Shown here piece after piece: positions 7,983-16,557 of a DNA stretch of 64,000 bases. Each line of letters opens with the position of its first letter. The first letter of the stretch is position 1. The position numbers were made by a program, and so were the translations under genes. Below the pieces are notes generated by a model. It was not told the origin of the DNA and made no database searches. It saw only the letters and a program-made list of their open reading frames with translations. This stretch comes from Rubripirellula amarantea (lineage in GTDB: Bacteria; Planctomycetota; Planctomycetia; Pirellulales; Pirellulaceae), in assembly GCF_007859865.1 (NCBI RefSeq), contig NZ_SJPI01000001.1, forward strand, positions 2,851,406 through 2,915,405. The letters run 5' to 3'.

Positions 7983-9349
7983 CTGCATCCTCGGATACCC
8001 CTACCCTGCCAATGACCGGCGAAGTGATTTCGATTGGCGACGAAATGACGAGCGGAGCTCGCCTTGATACCAACGCCCAGTGGCTTAGTCGCCGAATGGG
8101 TGAGTTGGGGATCGAAATTCAATATCACAGCACGGTGGGTGATTCTCTTGCCAATAACATTGACGTGTTCCGGGTTGCGGCAAATCGGGCCGATGTGATT
8201 GTTTGCACCGGAGGTCTCGGACCAACTCGCGACGACCTCACGCGCGAAGCTTTGGCTGCGCTTGCTAATCAGCCCCTCGTAATGAAGCCGTCCGCGATGG
8301 CTCACATCGAGTCGATGTTCGCGAAACGAAATCGCGAGATGCCCGCACGAAACCGAAACCAGGCGATGTTCCCCGAAGGTAGCGACGAAATCTTTAACCC
8401 TCAAGGAACCGCACCTGGGGTGGATATCACGGTGACTCGTGATGACGGTTCCCGATCACGGATCTTCGCTCTGCCAGGTGTGCCAGCCGAAATGAAGCAG
8501 ATGTTCGATGACACCGTTGCACCGCGAATCATGGAGTCCTTTTCGGGTGCCAACCATATACGCCACCACGTGATGAAGTTTTTCGGAACGGGCGAAAGCG
8601 ATATGGAAGAGCGTTTAGGCGACATGATCGACCGCAATCGCACTCCGCGAGTTGGAATCACAGTCAGTTCGGCAACGATCTCATTACGCATCAGTGCAAC
8701 TGGCGTAACACCGGAAGCTTGCCAATCGCAAATCGATGCAACTCGAGAAGAGATTTTGACTCGAGTCGGCGAATTCTACTTCGGGGATGGCGAAACGTTC
8801 GAGCAGCAAGACGCAATCGAACTACTTTTGGCTGAGCGAAACCAATCTCTCGCGATCATTGAATATGGGCTCGCTGCGCCGCTGGGGGATTGGTTTGCCG
8901 CGTTGGGTAAGTCGCATTCGTATGTCGGTGGTTTGTCGTTTGCCAATGCCGCCGAACTCGCTCGCATGTTTGGATGCGACGATCATGAAATAGCGCTAGC
9001 GACGATTCGACAAAACACAGGTGCGGATTGGACGTTGTTGGTAGACAGTTATCCTCTTTTGGATCACACGAGCGATAAGCCCGTTGAGCCAGAAGAGGTA
9101 AGGTTTCTTGTCACGGGACCTAAGGTCACCAACCTCAATGCGAACGCGTCTGATACTCCAGAAGCTGGCGGCAATCAGCCTGAATTTAAGCGGCTTGCTG
9201 TCGTCCAGACTTGTGCTGACCAACTTACCGAGTGCACCTACGAGAAATGCGTTAAGCTCGGGGGACACCCCAGTATCGTTCACGCTCGCATCGCGAAAGC
9301 AGCGATGGCGTTTCTAAGAAGTTTGCTTGCCAACCAGGAGACCTTATGA
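7979..9349 (+). CDS. CinA-family protein (COG1058 N-domain; C-domain degenerate)
   Basis: Of 456 residues, the N-terminal half carries the CinA/MoaB-like nucleotide-pyrophosphatase motifs: ISIGDEMTSGARLDTNAQWL and CTGGLGPTRDDLTREAL. CinA proteins usually combine this domain (cleaving ADP-ribose or NAD-related nucleotides) with a C-terminal PncC-type NMN amidohydrolase. Here the C-terminal domain keeps the length, but the signature A-E-S-C-T-G-G is absent: the aligned stretch reads IIEYGLAAPLGDWFAALG, with no nucleophilic Ser/Cys pair. NMN deamidation is therefore doubtful. The middle gene of a three-gene set coupled by ATGA overlaps at both ends. It should not be assumed to be the competence-linked cinA-recA arrangement; recA is not nearby. 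Confidence 0.85.
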   Translation: MTASSDTPTLPMTGEVISIGDEMTSGARLDTNAQWLSRRMGELGIEIQYHSTVGDSLANNIDVFRVAANRADVIVCTGGLGPTRDDLTREALAALANQPLVMKPSAMAHIESMFAKRNREMPARNRNQAMFPEGSDEIFNPQGTAPGVDITVTRDDGSRSRIFALPGVPAEMKQMFDDTVAPRIMESFSGANHIRHHVMKFFGTGESDMEERLGDMIDRNRTPRVGITVSSATISLRISATGVTPEACQSQIDATREEILTRVGEFYFGDGETFEQQDAIELLLAERNQSLAIIEYGLAAPLGDWFAALGKSHSYVGGLSFANAAELARMFGCDDHEIALATIRQNTGADWTLLVDSYPLLDHTSDKPVEPEEVRFLVTGPKVTNLNANASDTPEAGGNQPEFKRLAVVQTCADQLTECTYEKCVKLGGHPSIVHARIAKAAMAFLRSLLANQETL

Positions 9350-9810
9350 AAACCATCTCATTGTTTGTTGTCGCATTAGCCTTGATCTTTAATCCTGTTT
9401 TTGCGGACGAACCTAACAATCCGAATCGCGAACTTGACTTGGCAAAGTATCTCACGGGCAAGAAGTTTGTAGGCCAGTTCACCGTTGATGGACGAGACAA
9501 GCCACCGAGTACCGAAGAGTACGTCATCAGCAAATGCGAAAAACTGCCGGCTGACGACATGTATCGGCTGACGGCTCGGATTAAGTACGGCGATGTCGAT
9601 AGCGAAGTGCCGATGGAAATCAAAATCCTGTTTGCGGGCGAAACGCCGGTGATCACGCTCGATTCGCTTTGGATCCCTGGTATGGGGACCTTCGATGCAA
9701 GAGTGTTGATTCGCCGAAATCGTTATGCGGGAAGTTGGCAACACGATGATAAAGGCGGCCATCTATTCGGTCGAATTTTACCAGCGGACAGTATTGCCGA
9801 GCCTGAGTAG
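9346..9810 (+). CDS. Small secreted protein of unknown function
   Basis: A 154-residue protein with a signal peptide (hydrophobic core LFVVALALIF, likely cleavage after VFA). The mature part is a predicted all-beta domain (KFVGQFTVDG, then MYRLTARIKYGD, then NRYAGSWQHDDKGGHLFG), which looks like a small barrel measuring or binding something, but I recognise no named family. It starts in an ATGA overlap with the CinA-like gene, so it belongs to the same operon. Its last codons and stop sit inside a 22-base tandem repeat. The following gene is convergent. Confidence 0.75.
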   Translation: MKTISLFVVALALIFNPVFADEPNNPNRELDLAKYLTGKKFVGQFTVDGRDKPPSTEEYVISKCEKLPADDMYRLTARIKYGDVDSEVPMEIKILFAGETPVITLDSLWIPGMGTFDARVLIRRNRYAGSWQHDDKGGHLFGRILPADSIAEPE

Positions 9811-9860
9811 CAATGCTGCCGAACCGAAGTAGAAGTGTTGCCGAGCCGGAGTAGCAACTT
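9795..9860. repeat. 22-base tandem repeat, three copies, spanning a stop codon
   Basis: Copies start at 9795, 9817 and 9839. Each contains TGCCGA(G/A)CC and a TAG. The first copy encodes the end of the small secreted protein (Ala-Glu-Pro-Glu-stop). Because 22 is not a multiple of three, the TAGs of the three copies fall in three different frames. It occupies almost all of the gap before the convergent GspE-type gene. Confidence 0.85.
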
Positions 9861-9872
9861 TGGCTTTTCTTA

Positions 9873-11159
9873 TCATTTCGCTCGCAACGCCAAATCCGCG
9901 AGCATCGGATCACTGAACATCCGGTTGGCTTCGATTGGCGAGGTGATGCCTCGCAAAACGCGGGCGGCCATGACTTCGCTCATGTGGACCATTCCCCGCT
10001 CGCAGGCCAGCTTTTCGAGGTCACCTGCTGAGCATCCATTGGCAACCTGTTCGCACAACGCTCGATCAAAGAGCATGATCTCTGGGACGCAGGTCATCGA
10101 GTCATACCCATCGCCGAAGCACGCTTCGCATCCATCGGCAAGGTACATTCGCGGGGGTTGGTCGCCGAGCAATTCATTGACGCGTTTGGAAACCTCGTTC
10201 AAACCATCGGCCTTGACTGGTTGGGCACAAAGCCGGCAAAGACGCCGAACCAATCGTTGGTTAATTACGCCGATCAAAGCACTCGCCAAGAACTTAGGAT
10301 TGGTTTCGTACTGCAGCATCGAGTCGACTGCTTCAGCGGCCGTTTTAGCATGAATCGTTGCCAACACGAGTTGTCCGCTCGCTCCCGCCCGAACCGCGGT
10401 CGCTGCCGTCCTGGCGTCTCGGATCTCGCCGACCATGATCACATCGGGACTGTGGCGAAGGACAGACGAGAGCAGGTCGGCAAAATCGAGGCCTGCCCGC
10501 AAATTGACCTGAGTCTGCATCACTCCGGCTAATGCATGTTCGATTGGGTCTTCCAACGTATGAATCTTACGCGTTCCATCGTTGAGCGCTTCGACCGCAG
10601 CGTAAAGTGTGCTGGACTTTCCACTCGCGACGGGACCGGCAACGAGAATTAAACCGGATGGCTGTGATATCAGGTCTTTAATCGCGGTGAGTTCGTCAGG
10701 TTCGTAACCAAGGCTTTCAATTGAACGCGATCCGTTGACTGGATCGAACAACCGCACGGCAACGTCCTGCCCGAATAAGGTGGGCATCGTCGACAAACGC
10801 AAGTCGACCGTGCGTCCCGATTGAGTCGTCAACACCCCGCGACCTTCAGTCGGACGAATGATCTCACCCGCGTCGGATCCGGCGAGTACTCGTAGGTGAC
10901 CTTGCAGTTTGCGACCATAGGATCTTGCCAAACAGCGGATCTGCTCGACCTTGCCAAATCTACGAATCGACACCATGACAGAGTTTTCGTTGTCCGAGAC
11001 AAACAAGTCACTCGCTCGACGGTCGACTGCCCATTCGATCAAATTCGCCGCGTACATCTCGGGCGGTGTCAATTCAGTCTCGCCTTCGATGGCAACGAAA
11101 TCGACTGCGTCTTTGCCGTTCGCCGTTTTGCCGCCGCCGATGAGTTTGTTACGGTGCAT
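9873..11159 (-). CDS. GspE/PilB-type secretion or pilus ATPase
   Basis: A 428-residue P-loop ATPase of the type II secretion/type IV pilus family. Motifs in order: Walker A GPVASGKSST (175-184), Asp box (THTLEDPIEH-like, 200-208), Walker B PDVIMVGEIRD (239-248) and His box (ATIHAKTA, 267-274). A C-terminal zinc-finger-like Cys set (LCRLC...CEACFGDGYD) is typical of GspE/PilB rather than PilT. The N-terminal N1E region is short, so this is a compact version. The start is ATG at 11159. No gspD/F/G or pil genes are nearby, so its partners must be elsewhere. It converges on the secreted-protein gene. Confidence 0.88.
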   Translation of the reverse strand: MHRNKLIGGGKTANGKDAVDFVAIEGETELTPPEMYAANLIEWAVDRRASDLFVSDNENSVMVSIRRFGKVEQIRCLARSYGRKLQGHLRVLAGSDAGEIIRPTEGRGVLTTQSGRTVDLRLSTMPTLFGQDVAVRLFDPVNGSRSIESLGYEPDELTAIKDLISQPSGLILVAGPVASGKSSTLYAAVEALNDGTRKIHTLEDPIEHALAGVMQTQVNLRAGLDFADLLSSVLRHSPDVIMVGEIRDARTAATAVRAGASGQLVLATIHAKTAAEAVDSMLQYETNPKFLASALIGVINQRLVRRLCRLCAQPVKADGLNEVSKRVNELLGDQPPRMYLADGCEACFGDGYDSMTCVPEIMLFDRALCEQVANGCSAGDLEKLACERGMVHMSEVMAARVLRGITSPIEANRMFSDPMLADLALRAK

Positions 11160-11377
11160 CGCTCGAATCCCTCAAGATAAGTTCACGTTGTAAAGTCACG
11201 CTGCGTTTCTTTCGCGGAACCACTATCAAGTATTTGCGTGGCGGTTGCAAAGAGTTTGCAGAGGTTTAATAAACTTTGGCTTAGTAAATCGTCGGTTCCC
11301 AGCGGGGGGCACATCGGTTTCAATGCGTGCCATATCCGCACATCATGATGAACCAACACGCTTTTTGACCCGTGAAT

Positions 11378-12823
11378 ATGTCCGACCCCAACGCCATCGC
11401 GATTCTGCAAAAACACTTCCAATACGACACTTTTCGCGGCAGCCAAGCGGCCATCATCGATCATGTTGTCCAAGGCAATCACGCGATGGTAGTGATGCCA
11501 ACCGGGATGGGGAAATCGCTGTGCTATCAGATTCCAGCACTGATTCATGGCGATCATGCCGAATCGGACGGTACCCCTTTAACGTTAGTGCTATCCCCGC
11601 TGGTGGCGTTGATGAAGGATCAGGTTGATGCGTTGACGGCACGCGGTATCGATGCCGCCTTTATCAATTCGTCTCTTGATCGAACGACCCGCATCGCTCG
11701 GTACGAAGAGGTCGCTAGTGGTCGTTACCAATTGCTCTACGTCACGCCCGAGCGTTTTCGAAAAGACGATTTTCGTGAAGTCATACGCAAACGGCATATC
11801 GCCTTGATGGCGATCGACGAAGCACACTGCGTCAGCCAATGGGGGCACGATTTCCGACCTGATTATTCAAGGATTCGAGAAATTCGATCATTCGTTGGCA
11901 ACCCTACCACGATCGCGCTAACGGCAACCGCCACTCGTGAATGTCGTTCGGACATTTATCAGCAAATTGGAATTGATGAAAGCGACATCAAGCTATTTCA
12001 CGAAGGAATCGATCGGCCTAATCTGGCTTTGGATGTCGTGCATGTCATGGATAATGACGGCAAGTTTGATTCGCTCGTCGAAACGTTGCGCAGCGACGAG
12101 TATCGCGGCGGTAGCGTGATTGTTTACTTTTCGTTGATCAAAACGCTCGAGAGTTTCAGCGATCGCATGTTGTCGGCCGGTATTGACCACGTCAACTATC
12201 ACGGTGATCTACCTCGAAACGTTCGTCGTCGAATTCAAAACGAATTTATGTCTGGCGATTGCGAAATCGTTTTGGCGACCAACGCGTTCGGAATGGGAAT
12301 CGACAAGTCAGACATTCGTATCGTCATGCACGTTGAAACCCCTGGGTCAATTGAGTCGTACTACCAAGAAATCGGTCGCGCCGGTCGCGATGGAAAACCT
12401 AGTCTATGTCGTTGGCTCTACGACCAATCAGACCTCATGACTCAAATGCAGTTCATTGAATGGTCCAACCCAGAAGCGGCTTTCTATGATCGCGTTTACA
12501 CATTGCTTCGCGAACACAACGAAGAGTGTCGGGCGTTTGGGCTTAACTGGATGAATGGACGATTGCAGCGGGTGGCGAAACATGACCACCGCTTGGCCAC
12601 CGTGATCGCGATGATGGATCGTCACGGGGTGATCGCCGGTCCCCATGAACCGGCATGTTTCGACGTGCTTGGCCCCCTGCCCGAAGAATTGAGCAGCGAC
12701 GCGTTGCTAGGAGAAAAGAAACGCAACGATCAACAACGTTTGTACGCCATGGTGCAATACGCCGCGGCGGAGCCCGAGGCGCGACAAGCATTCTTTAACG
12801 ATTACTTCCTAGGCGAAGAGTAA
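11378..12823 (+). CDS. RecQ-family ATP-dependent DNA helicase, short form
   Basis: A superfamily-2 3'-5' DNA helicase with RecQ motifs: motif 0 (FQYDTFRGSQ), Walker A PTGMGKS (41-47), DEAH box (147-150) with the aromatic-rich loop HCVSQWGHDFRPDYS, SAT-like LTATAT, and motif VI (QEIGRAGRDG). Length is 481 residues from the ATG at 11378; an in-frame GTG at 11372 adds two residues. The C-terminal region that normally carries the RecQ zinc cluster (CRR, then CxNCDxC) is altered: EARQAFFNDYFLGEE ends the protein with none of those cysteines. There is no HRDC domain. It probably acts in recombination or repair, but stability and DNA binding may differ from classical RecQ. Confidence 0.9.
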   Translation: MSDPNAIAILQKHFQYDTFRGSQAAIIDHVVQGNHAMVVMPTGMGKSLCYQIPALIHGDHAESDGTPLTLVLSPLVALMKDQVDALTARGIDAAFINSSLDRTTRIARYEEVASGRYQLLYVTPERFRKDDFREVIRKRHIALMAIDEAHCVSQWGHDFRPDYSRIREIRSFVGNPTTIALTATATRECRSDIYQQIGIDESDIKLFHEGIDRPNLALDVVHVMDNDGKFDSLVETLRSDEYRGGSVIVYFSLIKTLESFSDRMLSAGIDHVNYHGDLPRNVRRRIQNEFMSGDCEIVLATNAFGMGIDKSDIRIVMHVETPGSIESYYQEIGRAGRDGKPSLCRWLYDQSDLMTQMQFIEWSNPEAAFYDRVYTLLREHNEECRAFGLNWMNGRLQRVAKHDHRLATVIAMMDRHGVIAGPHEPACFDVLGPLPEELSSDALLGEKKRNDQQRLYAMVQYAAAEPEARQAFFNDYFLGEE

Positions 12824-12956
12824 TGATATTCCTCGGCTTTTATCAACTTCCTTCGAAACTTGTGAGTCCCTGGCCGGTTTTGCCTACGCCATAGGTCTAC
12901 AATCAGCACGCTTGCGTGATCCTCCATTCACACGAAATTCATCCACGGGACGTTTC

Positions 12957-14399
12957 ATGACACCTCATCCGATACGCCAAATTCGTTCAATGGCATTCTC
13001 GTCTCTCGCCCTCACTCGTTCTTTGACGATATGCGGTTTGGCTGTGGCGGTTGGTGCTTTGCCTGCTATCGGCGAAGACTGGCCGCGTTTTCTTGGAACT
13101 TCGGGACAGCTCAAAGCTGAAGCTACCGAAAAGACGCCGACGAAATGGGGTGATGGCGAAAATGTTAAGTGGGCGACCGAGCTGCCCGGCAAAGGGGTAT
13201 CAAGTCCGATCGTGGTCGGTGACCTCGTTTTCGTGACTTGCTATTCCGGCTACGGAGTCGGTGGAGAAAATGAGTCGATCGACGACCTAACACGACACGT
13301 GATTTGTGTGGATAAGGCGACCGGCAAGGTGCGTTGGCAAAACGAGATCAAGGCCGTTCAGCCAGAGGATCCCTACGAGGGCGTCGGAGTGCCCGCACAC
13401 GGTTATGCGTCGCACACTCCGGTGAGTGATGGCAAACGAGTTTACGCGTTCTTGGGCAAGAGCGGTGTCGTCGCGTTTGACCTCGACGGAAACGAACTTT
13501 GGCGACAATCCGTCGGGACTGGTTCGGGCCCGCAGGGGTGGGGATCGTCTGCGAGCCCGGTTGTCTATCAAGACACGCTGATCGTGACTGCGTCAGAAGA
13601 AAGCGAGACAATGTTTGGGATCAACGCCGAGTCTGGCGAGATCAAATGGAAGCAAGAGGCTCAAGACTTGCAAAGCACTTGGAGCACGCCAACGTTGGTC
13701 ACGTCCGAAGAAGGTCGCACTGACTTGGTCATTAATGTTCCCGGCGAAGTTTGGGGCATCAATCCGGAAACCGGCAAACTGCGATGGTATTCACGCGGCA
13801 CGACGGATGCTTCGACGGCAGCTTCGTTGACTCCCGGAAATGGACTTGTTTTCGCAACCGGTGGTCGTGGAGGAGAGGCGGTCGCTGTGAAGGTCGGTGG
13901 AAAAGGTGATGTGAACGACACTCACGTGATCTGGGACGCAAAGATTCCCGGTCGTTTTTCGACACCGCTATACCACAACGATCTGCTATTCACGTTTGGC
14001 GATTCGATCATGACCGTCTTCAGCGCCGAGGACGGTGACAAGGTCGGCCAACTGCGTTTAGGTAGTTCTTCAAGCCGTGGTGGTAGAGGTGCGAGCGACG
14101 GAGGTGACGGTGAAGGCAATGATGGTGAAGGAGGTGGACGTGAAGGAGGTGGACGTCGTGGTGGCGGACGAGGCGGCATGTTTAGCATGGACTACGCCTC
14201 GCCGGTTCTAATCGGCGACAATATCTACATGACCTCGCGGTCGGGCACGGTTTACGTACTTACGGCAACTCGCTCGCCTGAACTTATTGCCGAAAACTCT
14301 TTCCCCGGCGACAGCGGGTTTGGCGGAACTCCAGCAGTCAGTGATGGGGAAATCTTCATCCGCAGTGATAGTAAGCTCTACTGCTTATCAAACAAGTGA
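12957..14399 (+). CDS. Secreted PQQ-like beta-propeller repeat protein
   Basis: 480 residues. A signal peptide (SLTICGLAVAVGALPAIGE) precedes WPRFLGTSG, the standard opening of planctomycete PQQ_2/BamB-like propellers. Repeating blades follow the pattern A-x-D-x-x-T-G-K-x-x-W (DKATGKVRWQNE, NAESGEIKWKQE, NPETGKLRWYSR). No quinoprotein dehydrogenase residues are evident, so a scaffold or binding role is more likely than catalysis. A Gly/Glu/Arg-rich insertion near residues 370-405 interrupts one blade and contains an exact 15-base duplication at 14127-14156. An in-frame TTG at 12912 is possible, but the ATG at 12957 gives the better signal peptide. Confidence 0.85.
   Translation: MTPHPIRQIRSMAFSSLALTRSLTICGLAVAVGALPAIGEDWPRFLGTSGQLKAEATEKTPTKWGDGENVKWATELPGKGVSSPIVVGDLVFVTCYSGYGVGGENESIDDLTRHVICVDKATGKVRWQNEIKAVQPEDPYEGVGVPAHGYASHTPVSDGKRVYAFLGKSGVVAFDLDGNELWRQSVGTGSGPQGWGSSASPVVYQDTLIVTASEESETMFGINAESGEIKWKQEAQDLQSTWSTPTLVTSEEGRTDLVINVPGEVWGINPETGKLRWYSRGTTDASTAASLTPGNGLVFATGGRGGEAVAVKVGGKGDVNDTHVIWDAKIPGRFSTPLYHNDLLFTFGDSIMTVFSAEDGDKVGQLRLGSSSSRGGRGASDGGDGEGNDGEGGGREGGGRRGGGRGGMFSMDYASPVLIGDNIYMTSRSGTVYVLTATRSPELIAENSFPGDSGFGGTPAVSDGEIFIRSDSKLYCLSNK
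14127..14156. repeat. Exact 15-base in-frame tandem duplication inside the propeller gene
   Basis: GAAGGAGGTGGACGT occurs twice in a row and encodes part of the Gly/Glu/Arg-rich insertion. The reading frame is preserved. Confidence 0.9.
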
Positions 14400-14471
14400 T
14401 TCGCACCGCTTCCGGCGCAGCGACTAGATTGGCGATCGCAACCGATTCGCCATCGAAAGAATGCATCACGG

Positions 14472-14882
14472 TTAACGAGGCAAGCGAGGCGATGGTTGCT
14501 CGCTTGCCTTGAACCCGGCAACCGCTTCCATCGAACGTGGCGTCAAACCAGCCGCCACGAACAAGCGGCTCATGCCGACCATGAGTTGGTGCCAATGCTC
14601 GACTGTTTCGGGGGTTCCGATAAAGTGAGCGTGACCGTCATCCACGTTGACTTGATCGACTGACGCAAAACCTCGCTCACTGACACGAATCGTCGGTGCC
14701 ATGTGCATTAGGGCTTCGAGCATCAAGTGATCATGGCAATCTCGTTCGCTGAGTCCTGCATCATCGTAGATCCACAGATGATTCTGGAGGCTGCGGTCGA
14801 CAGCGTTGAGGGCTGCTTGCTCAACAGTATCAGCAGTGAGGACGACTTCGACAGGACCGCATTGAACATAGAACTTGGACAT
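14472..14882 (-). CDS. Conserved hypothetical protein, cytoplasmic
   Basis: A 136-residue protein with no signal peptide or membrane segment. It begins MSKFYVQCGPVEVVLTADT, a strand-loop-strand opening, and is rich in His and Met in its middle part (CHDHLMLEALMHMAP, HAHFIGTPETVEHWHQLM). The histidines do not form a metal motif that I recognise. The N-terminus resembles small planctomycete hypothetical proteins in which a short beta domain is followed by helices; function unknown. It converges on the PQQ-propeller gene, with a strong hairpin over its last codons. The start is ATG at 14882; the next gene on this strand is 338 bases upstream. Confidence 0.7.
   Translation of the reverse strand: MSKFYVQCGPVEVVLTADTVEQAALNAVDRSLQNHLWIYDDAGLSERDCHDHLMLEALMHMAPTIRVSERGFASVDQVNVDDGHAHFIGTPETVEHWHQLMVGMSRLFVAAGLTPRSMEAVAGFKASEQPSPRLPR
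14478..14509. terminator. Perfect 11-base inverted repeat between convergent genes (possible terminator or mRNA end hairpin)
   Basis: AGGCAAGCGAG (14478-14488) and CTCGCTTGCCT (14499-14509) are perfect complements around a 10-base loop. It overlaps the last codons of the minus-strand gene ending at 14472 and lies about 80 bases past the propeller stop. No T-run follows on either strand, so it may protect or end transcripts rather than act as a classical intrinsic terminator. Confidence 0.45.
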
Positions 14883-15220
14883 TTAACTTTTCTTCCGTGA
14901 GTGGCGTTGAAACTTGAATGTCGATCAACTGTGTAACGATCAGTTGGGCGACACAGGTATCATCGCGGAGTCCCGGACAAGTCTGGTCAAAGGTGTCTGG
15001 AAAGCTGTTTTTCTCAGTGTTTTGCTGGCAAATAGCCGGCCAGTGCGGGGAGCTCAAACGAGGCCTTTGCGTCGTCATTCACGCAGAGGGATGACCTATG
15101 TCGAGCTCGCGAACATAGGAAACGCCTTAGCGCCGAACTTCGTTCTGGCGACCCAGGTCATGTGAGTCAAGCACTCAAACCTAGCTGCCGACTCGACCTG
15201 CACTTTGGCAATCGCGTTGC
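14883..15220. other. 338-base intergenic region without a supported gene
   Basis: It lies between two minus-strand genes and should include the promoter of the downstream hypothetical gene. Visible structure: an inverted repeat CCTATGT (15095-15101) / ACATAGG (15113-15119), and CAACTG...CAGTTG near 14927-14946. A plus-strand frame of 83 codons exists here but has no family resemblance, and I did not call it. Confidence 0.5.
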
Positions 15221-16198
15221 CTAAGACCCAGCTTGAACGACGGGCTGGGTGTGCCGGTCGCTGCAAAGAACCACCAGCAAATTTGAAACAAGCGACGCTC
15301 GTTGGTCCGCGGTCAATTCGACAATCTCATCCCGTTTGAGATGCTCCAATGCCATCTCGACCATACCGACGGCTCCATCGACGATTTTGGTTCGGGCCGC
15401 AACCACTGCGCCTGCCTGTTGACGCTGCAACATTGCCGCTGCGATTTCCGGAGCGTACGCGAGGTGACTGATCCGAGCTTCCGAGACGTGAACGCCAGCC
15501 TTGCCTAGTCGCTCTTGAATGTCGGCGCATAGTTGATCGCAGATCTCATCCGTGTTGCCACGAAGTGACACTTCGTGATCATCGTGATCGTAGGGGTAGC
15601 GGGTCGCCAAGCTTCTTAGCGCGGCTTCGCTTTGAACTTCAACATAGTGTTCGTAATCGTCCACCTCAAACAAAGCCTCTGCGGTATCCACTACTTTCCA
15701 AACCACCACCGCCGATATTTCGATTGGATTGCCGTCTCGGTCATTCACCTTGGATGGTCGGCTCGCGGTGCGTGACTTCGCTTGCGTGATAACGCCTTGC
15801 TGCGTCTTTTGTTCTGGTAACGACGAAGAGCCCGTCTCGAAGTTTCGAATTCGCAATGAAACCTTTCGCTTGGACAGAAATGGGTTGACCCAAAAGAAGC
15901 CCGACTTTTTGACCGTGCCTTTGTAATCACCAAATAGCAGCAGTACGCGCGAGTCATTGGGGGCAATCGCCATCAATCCGAACAAGGAAATGAACCCTGC
16001 AACGCCCAGCACGATCGCTAAGGGAATGGCCAGAATCCCCGTCCCACTAATCACTCCCATCGCAAATAGAAGCGGCGCCAAAAGCATGCAGCCTAACCCC
16101 ATCATCAATGGCACCCACGCTGACATGGGCGATTCAATCAATCTTTCATGAATCAGAGGCGACTGGCGGGTGGAACTCGTTTGACTTGATTCGGACAT
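15221..16198 (-). CDS. SPFH/Band 7 domain membrane protein
   Basis: 325 residues. Two adjacent membrane segments (MSAWVPLMMGLGCMLLAPLL and ILAIPLAIVLGVAGFISLFG) precede an SPFH domain with typical features: SRVLLLFGDYKGTVKKSGFFW, RDGNPIEISAVVVWKV, VEVQSEAALRSLATRYPYD, and the post-domain helix LGKAGVHVSEARISHLAYAPEIA. The C-terminus is a short helical tail (AAMLQRQQAGAVVAARTKIVDGA). It resembles the HflK/stomatin side of the superfamily and lacks the long coiled coil of flotillin. Proposed role: membrane microdomain scaffold. A frame extension to 16297 exists, but the ATG at 16198 (MSESSQTSS) fits better. No NfeD or protease neighbour. Confidence 0.85.
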   Translation of the reverse strand: MSESSQTSSTRQSPLIHERLIESPMSAWVPLMMGLGCMLLAPLLFAMGVISGTGILAIPLAIVLGVAGFISLFGLMAIAPNDSRVLLLFGDYKGTVKKSGFFWVNPFLSKRKVSLRIRNFETGSSSLPEQKTQQGVITQAKSRTASRPSKVNDRDGNPIEISAVVVWKVVDTAEALFEVDDYEHYVEVQSEAALRSLATRYPYDHDDHEVSLRGNTDEICDQLCADIQERLGKAGVHVSEARISHLAYAPEIAAAMLQRQQAGAVVAARTKIVDGAVGMVEMALEHLKRDEIVELTADQRASLVSNLLVVLCSDRHTQPVVQAGS

Positions 16199-16557
16199 CA
16201 ATGTTTCTCGCAACCAGGATGAAGGGAGTGCAGGAACACCGTCGTTCACGCATACAATAATATGGCTCAAAAACGTCCCGCAGAGGGCGCGCGTCAACTC
16301 GTTTAATTACCAGACACGTTTATCAAGCGTTCGGCCGCGTAACGCTATGGGGCCCACATACCTTCGGCTTCACCTGGGTTGCTCACCAGAGGCTTCTTTG
16401 TTGGCTAAAATAGCCGGTCGGTCCAGACGCCATCTTCTGCTTCCACGTTGGGAGCAAGGCATCGCTGAAAAACGCGAACAAGGCGGTAGTGTTTGGTCAC
16501 GTTACTGTTCCGTCACCGGCAACGATTCTGCTGGTCGCTTCTTAAATTCGAAATGTC
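16199..16557. other. 359-base divergent intergenic region
   Basis: It separates the minus-strand SPFH gene from the plus-strand CBM9-like gene and must contain both promoters. I see no RNA gene, repeat array or strong palindrome in it. Confidence 0.5.

Noticed and set aside
14914-15165. 83-codon plus-strand open frame in the 338-base gap
   Set aside because: No similarity that I recognise, no Shine-Dalgarno, and it overlaps an inverted repeat; insufficient support.
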